Origin: Rhizomys pruinosus
Lineage: Eukaryota; Chordata; Mammalia; Rodentia; Spalacidae
Length of the DNA: 64,000 nt
Assembly: GCA_009823505.1 (NCBI GenBank)
Contig: VZQC01009956.1
Span: 598,995 to 662,994 of the forward strand
Reading direction: 5' to 3'
Numbering within the stretch: the stretch's first letter is position 1; the number at the start of each line of letters is the position of its first letter. Below are positions 58,570-64,000 of the stretch, piece by piece. The position numbers and the translations under genes were made by a program. The notes below the pieces were generated by a model that searched no databases, had not been told where the DNA came from, and was given only the letters and a program-made list of their open reading frames with translations.

Positions 58570-58869
58570 TTGAATGAAGGGGTGGCCAGGTTCCAATGGG
58601 GAAGGACCTTGTCACAATACCAAAGAGATGCTGTTTGCCTTCCTCCTGTCCTTCCCCAGAGGGACCTGAGGCCTTTTACTAGGGTAACTGTACACTGGGG
58701 AGAAGGAAATAATCAGGATTTTCCAGGCCTCTTGGATACTGGTTCTGAGTTGACACTGATCCCAGGAGACCCTAAAAAGCATTGTGGCCCTCCGGTTAAA
58801 GTAGGGGCCCATGGATGTCAGGTCCCAGAACTCATCCTGTGGTTATTTCCCCAGTCCCACAATGTATAA
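58570..58869 (+). pseudogene. pro: ERV-L protease, N-terminal part
   Basis: The frame contains Leu-Leu-Asp-Thr-Gly-Ser (about 58729-58746), the aspartic protease active site, with the Asp at 58735-58737 intact. The C-terminal part of the protease continues in another frame (about 58830-58890, with an Ile-Gly-Ile-Asp-Ile segment), so a frameshift near 58815-58870 breaks it. It follows gag by about 25 bp. Confidence 0.85.
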
Positions 58870-59763
58870 TTGGTATAGATATACTTAGAAATTGGCAGAA
58901 TCCCCACATTGGTTCCCTGACCTGTGGAGTGAGGGCTATTATGTTTGGAAAGGCCAAATGGAAACCATTGGTGTTGCCTCTACCAGGGAAAATAGTGAAC
59001 CAAAAACAGTATTGTATTCCTGGGGGGATTGCAGAAATTAGTGCCACCATCAAGGATTTGAAAGATGCAGGGGTAGTGATTCCTACCACATCTCCATTTA
59101 ACTCTCCAATTTGGCCTGTGGAAAAGACAGATGGGTCATGGAGAATGACAGTTGACTATTGAAAACTCAACAAGTAGTGACACCAATTGCAGCCCTGTAC
59201 CAGATGTGGTGTCCTTACTTGAGCAGATTAATATGTTGTCTCCTGGTACCTGATATGCAGCTATTGATCTGGCAAATGCTTTCTTTTCAATACCAGTTCA
59301 TAAGGACCACCAGAAGCAATTTGCTTTCAGCTGGCAAGGCCAACAGTATACCTTTACTGTCTTACCTCAAGGGTATGTTAACTCTCCAGCCTTGTGCCAT
59401 AACTTAGTTAGAAGGGATCTTGATCGCCTGACTCTTCCACAAAATATCACACTGGTCCACTATATTGATGATGTTATGCTGATTCGACCCAGTGAACAGG
59501 AGGTAGCAGCTAGTCTAGACTTGTTGGTAAAGCATATGCACATGATAGGATGGGAAATAAATACAACTAAAATTCAAGGGCCATCTACCTCAGTGAAGTT
59601 TCTAGGAGTTCAGTGGTGTGGAGCATGCAGAGACATTCCTTCTGAGGTAAAGAATAAGTTGTTGCACCTGGCCCCACCCTCCACCAAGAAAGAAGCACAA
59701 CGTTTAATGGGCCTTTTTGGATTCTGGAGGCAGCACATTCCTCATCTGAGTGTGTTACTATGA
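58815..59763 (+). pseudogene. pol: ERV-L reverse transcriptase, broken
   Basis: 58815-59162 carries the protease end and the RT N-terminus (Ser-Pro-Phe-Asn-Ser-Pro-Ile-Trp-Pro at about 59092-59118), ending in a TGA at 59160-59162 where an Arg codon (CGA) is the likely ancestor. Another frame carries a second TGA at 59251-59253, Ala-Ile-Asp-Leu-Ala (about 59260, motif A), Leu-Pro-Gln-Gly (about 59364, motif B) and Tyr-Ile-Asp-Asp at 59461-59472 (motif C), with both catalytic Asp of motif C present. It ends with a stop at 59761-59763. At least one frameshift and three stops inactivate it. Confidence 0.9.
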
Positions 59764-60600
59764 CCCATATATCAGGTGACTCAGAAGGGAGCAAACTTTG
59801 AGTAGGGCTTGGAACAGGAAAAGGCTCCTCAGCAGGTCCAGGCTGCAGTGCAGGCAGCTCTGCCCCTAGGGCCATATGATCCAGCAGACCCAAAGGTGCT
59901 TGAGGTATCAGTGTCAGATAGCGATGCTGTCTGGAGTCTGTGGCAGGCTCCCATAGGGGAATAACAGTGGAGGCCCTTGGGATTTGGGAGTAAAGCTCTA
60001 CCTTCATCTGCAAACAAATATTCTCCTTTTGAGAGACAGCACCTAGCCTGCTACTGGGCCTTAGTGGAAACTGAACGTTTGACAATGGGCCACCAAGTCA
60101 CCATGTGACCTGAGCTGCCCATCATGAGCTGGGTGTTATCTGACCCACCACACCATAAAGTAGGACGTGCACAGCAACAGTCCATTATTAAATGGAAGTG
60201 GTACATATGTGACAGGGCCCAGTCAGGCCCTGAGTGCACAAGAAAGCTGCATGAAGAAGTTGCCCAAATGCCTATGGTTCCCACTCCTGTTTCAATGCCT
60301 CCTGTGCTTAAGCATGCACCTATGGCTTCATGGGGTTTGCCCTATGATCAGCTGACTGAGGAAGAGAAGACTAAGGCCTGGTTTACTGATGGTTCTGCAC
60401 ACTATGCAGGCACCACCCAGAGGTGAACAGCTGTAGCATTACAGACTATTTCTGAAACAACCCTAAAGGACACTGGTGAAGGAAAATCTTCACAGTGGGC
60501 ATAAATTCAAGCAGTGCATGTGGTTGTGTATTTTGCCTGGAAGGAGAAATATACAGAGGTTTGATTATATACTGATTCATAGGCCGCAGCCATTGGTTTG
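59764..60600 (+). pseudogene. pol: ERV-L RT connection and RNase H, broken
   Basis: The frame 60124-60426 contains Trp-Phe-Thr-Asp-Gly-Ser (about 60379-60396), the first catalytic Asp motif of RNase H. The frame is cut by stops before (several at 59800-60120) and after (60424-60426). The remaining RNase H residues lie in other frames at 60430-60600. Confidence 0.8.
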
Positions 60601-61400
60601 GCTAGGTGGTCAAGGACTTGGAAGGAGCATGACTGGAAAATTGGTGAGAAAAACATTTGGGGAAGAAGTATGTGTATAGAGCTCTCTGAGTGGTCAAAAG
60701 ATGTGAAGATATTTGTGTCTCATGTAAATGCTCATCCAAAGTTGATCTCAGCAGAGTATGAGTTTAATAATCAAGTAGATCAGATGACTTGTTCTATGGA
60801 TAGTCAGCCTCTTTCTCCAGCTATCCCTGTTGTTGCTCAATTGGCCCATGAACAAAGTGGTCATGGTGGCAGAGATGGAGGTTATGCATGGTCTCAACAG
60901 CATGGACTTCCACTAACCAAGTCTGATCTGGCTATAGCTGTTGCCGAGTGCCAGATTTGCTGAAAGCAGAGACCAACATTGAGCCCCTGATATGGTGCTA
61001 TTCCCTGGGGTGACCAGCCAGCAACCTGGTGGCAGGTTAACTACATTGGACCACTTCCATCATGGAGGGGACAGCGTTTTTCCTTACAGGAATAGATACT
61101 TATTCTGGTTATGGATTTGCCTTTCCTGCATGTAATGCTTCTGCCAAAACTACCATCCAGGGACTTACAGAATGCCTTATCCACCATCATGGTATTCCTC
61201 ACAGCATCGCTTCTGACCAAGGAATTCACTTCACAGCCAAAGAAGTGCGACAGTGGGCCCATGGTCATGGTATCCACTGGTCTTACCATGTTCCTGACCA
61301 CCCAGAAGCAGCTGGCTTGATAGAACGATGGAATGGCCTCTTGAAGACACAGTTACAGTGCCAATTATGTAGCAATAACCTGGAGGGCTAGGGCAAGATT
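60600..61400 (+). pseudogene. pol: ERV-L integrase, broken, first catalytic Asp replaced by Asn
   Basis: The zinc-binding domain shows His at 60847-60849 and 60862-60864 and a Cys-X2-Cys at 60949-60960, then a TGA at 60961. In the core, the Trp-Gln-Val-X-Tyr segment where the first DDE Asp is expected has AAC (Asn) at 61039-61041. After a frameshift (about 61060) the frame 61062-61391 has Ser-Asp-Gln-Gly (Asp at 61215-61217) and Ile-Glu-Arg (Glu at 61323-61325), the second and third catalytic residues. It ends at a TAG at 61389-61391. Confidence 0.88.
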
Positions 61401-61905
61401 CTCCAGCAGGTAGTATATGCTTTGAATCAGTGCCCACTATATGGTACTCTTTCTCCTATAGCCATAATTCATGGTTCCAGGAACCAAGGGGTGGAAATGG
61501 GAGTGATTCCACTCACTATCACCCCTAGTGACCCAGTAGCAAAATTTTTGCTTCCTGTACCCACGATCTTGCATTCTGCTGATCTAGAAGTTTTGGCTCC
61601 AAAGCGGGGAGTGCTTTTGCCAGGAGATACAGTACATGTTCCATTGAACTGGTAGTTAAGACTTCCCCTGGCCACTTTGGGCTTCTACTGCACTTAAGCC
61701 AACAGGCTAAGGAAGGAATAACAGTAGTAGGAGTAGTGATTGATCCAGACTACCAGGGGGAAATTGGACGTTTTCTCCACAATGGGGGCAAGGAAGATTA
61801 TGTCTGGAAGGCAGGAGATGCTATAGGGCGCCTTGTGCTGCTACCACATCCTATGATTAAGGTCAGTGGGAAACTTCAACAACCCAAACCAGACAGGAAA
61901 TAAAT
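61400..61905 (+). pseudogene. ERV-L dUTPase remnant
   Basis: ERV-L elements are known to place a dUTPase after integrase. Here a Pro-Asp-Tyr-Gln-Gly-Glu-Ile-Gly segment (about 61745-61768) matches dUTPase motif 3, and Gly-Asp-Ala-Ile-Gly-Arg-Leu (about 61815-61836) the motif 4 region. The upstream part lies in 61422-61655, ending in a stop at 61653-61655. The glycine-rich motif 5 was not seen. Confidence 0.75.
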
Positions 61906-62392
61906 GGCCCAGACACTTCAGGGCTGAAGGTATGGGTCACTCCTCCAGGGAAAGAGCCAAGACCTGCAGAGGTGCTTGCTGATGGTGAAGGAAATACAGG
62001 ATGGGTAGTAGAAGAAGGTAGTCATAAACATCAGCTGAGGCCATGGGACTAGTTGCAGAAACGTAGATTATAATAGATATTAACTTTTGTCCTATTTGGT
62101 TAAGAATGTGCTTTTTCATATGTATATGTATATTAAGCAGATACTTGTGTTGTTCCCTTTTGAATGTGCAACTGAGATAAGTGTTAAGTGTTGTCATATT
62201 TAGGTTATTAGATACTGAAGGACTAAGTATTCTTCAAGGACATTTCCACCTACTCTAATATACAATGCTTTGCTATTGCACATGAGGCACATAGTATGTT
62301 AGGTGGAGTTATGACCTTGCTATTGTTTACAATTGACATTTAAGCATAAGGAGAGGCTATTTATTGGGTGTCAGGTTGACAATGGGCGGACT
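61906..62392 (+). mobile_element. ERV-L 3' untranslated region, no env
   Basis: After a short Gly/Glu-rich coding tail (to about 62050) the sequence is AT-rich and non-coding. There is no SU or TM-like hydrophobic profile, in line with ERV-L lacking env. A polypurine tract is not well preserved: only 'caatgggcggact' lies next to the LTR. Confidence 0.75.
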
Positions 62393-62864
62393 TGTGATGG
62401 TTAACCCTGGGTGTCAACTTGACTGGACTAAGGAACAAATAAGAGAAAAAGGATCTTCAGATTGGACTACCTCAACCTGGATGGCTCACCCCAAATGTGG
62501 GCGTTACCTTCTGCTGGCAGGCAGTATTAAAGGCCATGCCAGAGGGATCTGGTCCCTTTTATCCTGCAGCTTGCCTCGCTCTCACTGTTGAGTTTGTCTT
62601 GCTGCTGTGATCAACCCTACAGATCCCAGCGTGTACTGAGACCAGCAGATCTCCTGGAATCCATCAGGCATTCAGCACCAGACTGGGACTACTGAGACAT
62701 CCAGCCTTGCAGACTGAGCAGGTCCCTGGAATCTCAGCCTCTCCAGTGTGGCGCAGCTACTGTTGTACTCCTTGAACTCTGTCACGTGAGCAAATCAATA
62801 AATTGTATGTAGCTATATATTCATCCTGTTGCTTCTGTTTCTTTAGAGATCCCTGACTAATACA
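62393..62864 (+). mobile_element. 3' LTR of the ERV-L provirus
   Basis: 472 bp, the same ends as the 5' LTR. Poly(A) signal aataaa at 62797-62802. Followed by target duplication cgtgc. Confidence 0.95.
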
Positions 62865-62869
62865 CGTGC

Positions 62870-64000
62870 AAATTTCACATCTTTCTGAATCCCATGAGCT
62901 TTCTTCTTGTTTCTAGATGGAAATTCTTCATTTCAGAGGCAGTAACAATGAAAACAAATATTCTAATACAGTTCTAAAATAGGTAATGTGAACAAAGAAC
63001 TTTAGAGACACATTTACTTCTTTGTTGTATGACTTACACTCAGATTCAGAACTGAAATACAGTATTGGACGCTGTGAAAGCCTGATGACATGTCAGGACA
63101 ATATATGGAATATATATGTAAATATTTTTATGTAGTTTATTTTAGTTCTTTAAAAATCAAAAAGGCGTTTTAAGGTATAGTTGACTAGTTTAAAAATATA
63201 TATCATTTCATAACGGTCAATATTTTGCCTATCTATATAGATATTTTTCTTAGAGTTCCCATTTCACAGGTAAAGCCATGTAGTATCAGCTATTAACCTA
63301 TGGCTTATTACTGATGAAACATTATCCAAGAAAATGACATTAAGTTCAGGAAAATTATTGATTTTCTACTGGATAAAATTAGAAGGTTCTTAGTGTGCTC
63401 TTGTTACTACTACTTTTATTATAATGAATTATTATAGTTTCATTTTTATTTAGCAATTATTTAAATATTAGACTACCTTTGATCATAAAGTATTTCTCAC
63501 ATACTCACACTTTTGTTTCCAATTCTCTGACTCCTCCAATTTCTTCAAGGTTGTTGCTCCAATCATCCATCTTGTACAACTGCTCTCTCATGTCCAGTAC
63601 CTTAAGCAAAATCAGATTAAAAATCTATGTTTCCTCATTGCACATCTCTCTCCCCTCAGTCTATGCAGTAATACACACCAACTACCACTTAGATACACTG
63701 TGCTCTCCTAGAATCACACATAAATGTCCCAGATCCACACTGAAAGGGGGAACTTTGAGGGATTCTCTAGACACTAGTATCATTTTGGTCTTATTTTAAT
63801 GTACTTGTCTTGGTGTGCTCACTCTATCTCCCCAATTGCACTAACTCCAAAGAAGTGTGGTGTTCTCCTTGCTCTGAGATCTTAATTGATACAGTGATTT
63901 TGTTTTGTTGACTTGTATATTTTGTTCTCAGTTGATCAACACTCCTTAGACTAAGTACTTTCCCTGTCATGACTCTCCTAGGGAGTGCAACATTTCAGAG
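62870..64000. other. AT-rich flank, nothing recognised
   Basis: A 106-codon plus frame at 63479-63799 is Ser/Leu/Ile-rich with no recognisable domain. I do not call it. Confidence 0.45.

Noticed and set aside
58832..60085. Minus-strand frames up to 166 codons over ERV-L pol
   Set aside because: They are shadows of the plus-strand pol; the catalytic motifs are all on the plus strand.

Overview
The window reads as gene-poor, AT-rich intergenic DNA from a muroid rodent. The evidence is its interspersed repeats: many B1 (7SL-derived) and B2-family (tRNA-derived) SINEs on both strands, rodent-type LINE-1 3' ends, an ORR1/MT-like MaLR, and an ERV-L provirus with a tRNA-Leu primer-binding site. Species cannot be fixed from sequence alone. 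I found no convincing host protein-coding gene, no cellular tRNA or rRNA gene and no CRISPR array. Nearly all protein-like signal is endogenous retroviral.

Layout. 1-6190: an L1 3' end cut by the window edge, B1 and B2 SINEs, and the first copy (about 4190-5230) of a recurring promoter-like module. 6187-16240: a nested stack. A minus-strand L1 is split by a minus-strand class II-type ERV (6937-15273, tRNA-Lys-type PBS), and that ERV is split by a plus-strand MaLR (12713-14821) whose internal region keeps an open frame of about 393 codons. 16240-20031: SINEs and plain AT-rich DNA. 20032-24791: a plus-strand betaretrovirus-like provirus with two LTRs, an exact 6-bp target duplication, a leader splice donor, a polypurine tract and decayed gag/pol/env. 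24792-55300: a mosaic of L1 3' ends, SINEs, microsatellites and five more copies of the promoter-like module, all on the plus strand. At 52250-52462 lies a 99-bp-arm inverted repeat. 55540-56165: three units of about 200 bp with CT and GA tracts. 56376-62864: a complete-length but broken ERV-L provirus (LTR, tRNA-Leu PBS, gag, protease, RT, RNase H, integrase, dUTPase, no env, LTR). 62865-64000: no recognised feature.

How the parts relate. The ERV-L and the MaLR belong to the same ERV3/ERV-L group. They share LTR ends, a Leu-type PBS region, a start codon shortly after the PBS, and a short Val-Ala-Trp-Leu-Leu motif in their gag-like frames. This fits the MaLR being a non-autonomous relative of ERV-L. 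LTR divergence, counted by eye, gives an order: the MaLR is younger (12 differences in 357) than the ERV-L (about 35 in 472). No single novel system is proven. The best candidates for follow-up are the same-strand duplicated promoter/exon-like module, the MaLR open frame and the long palindrome.
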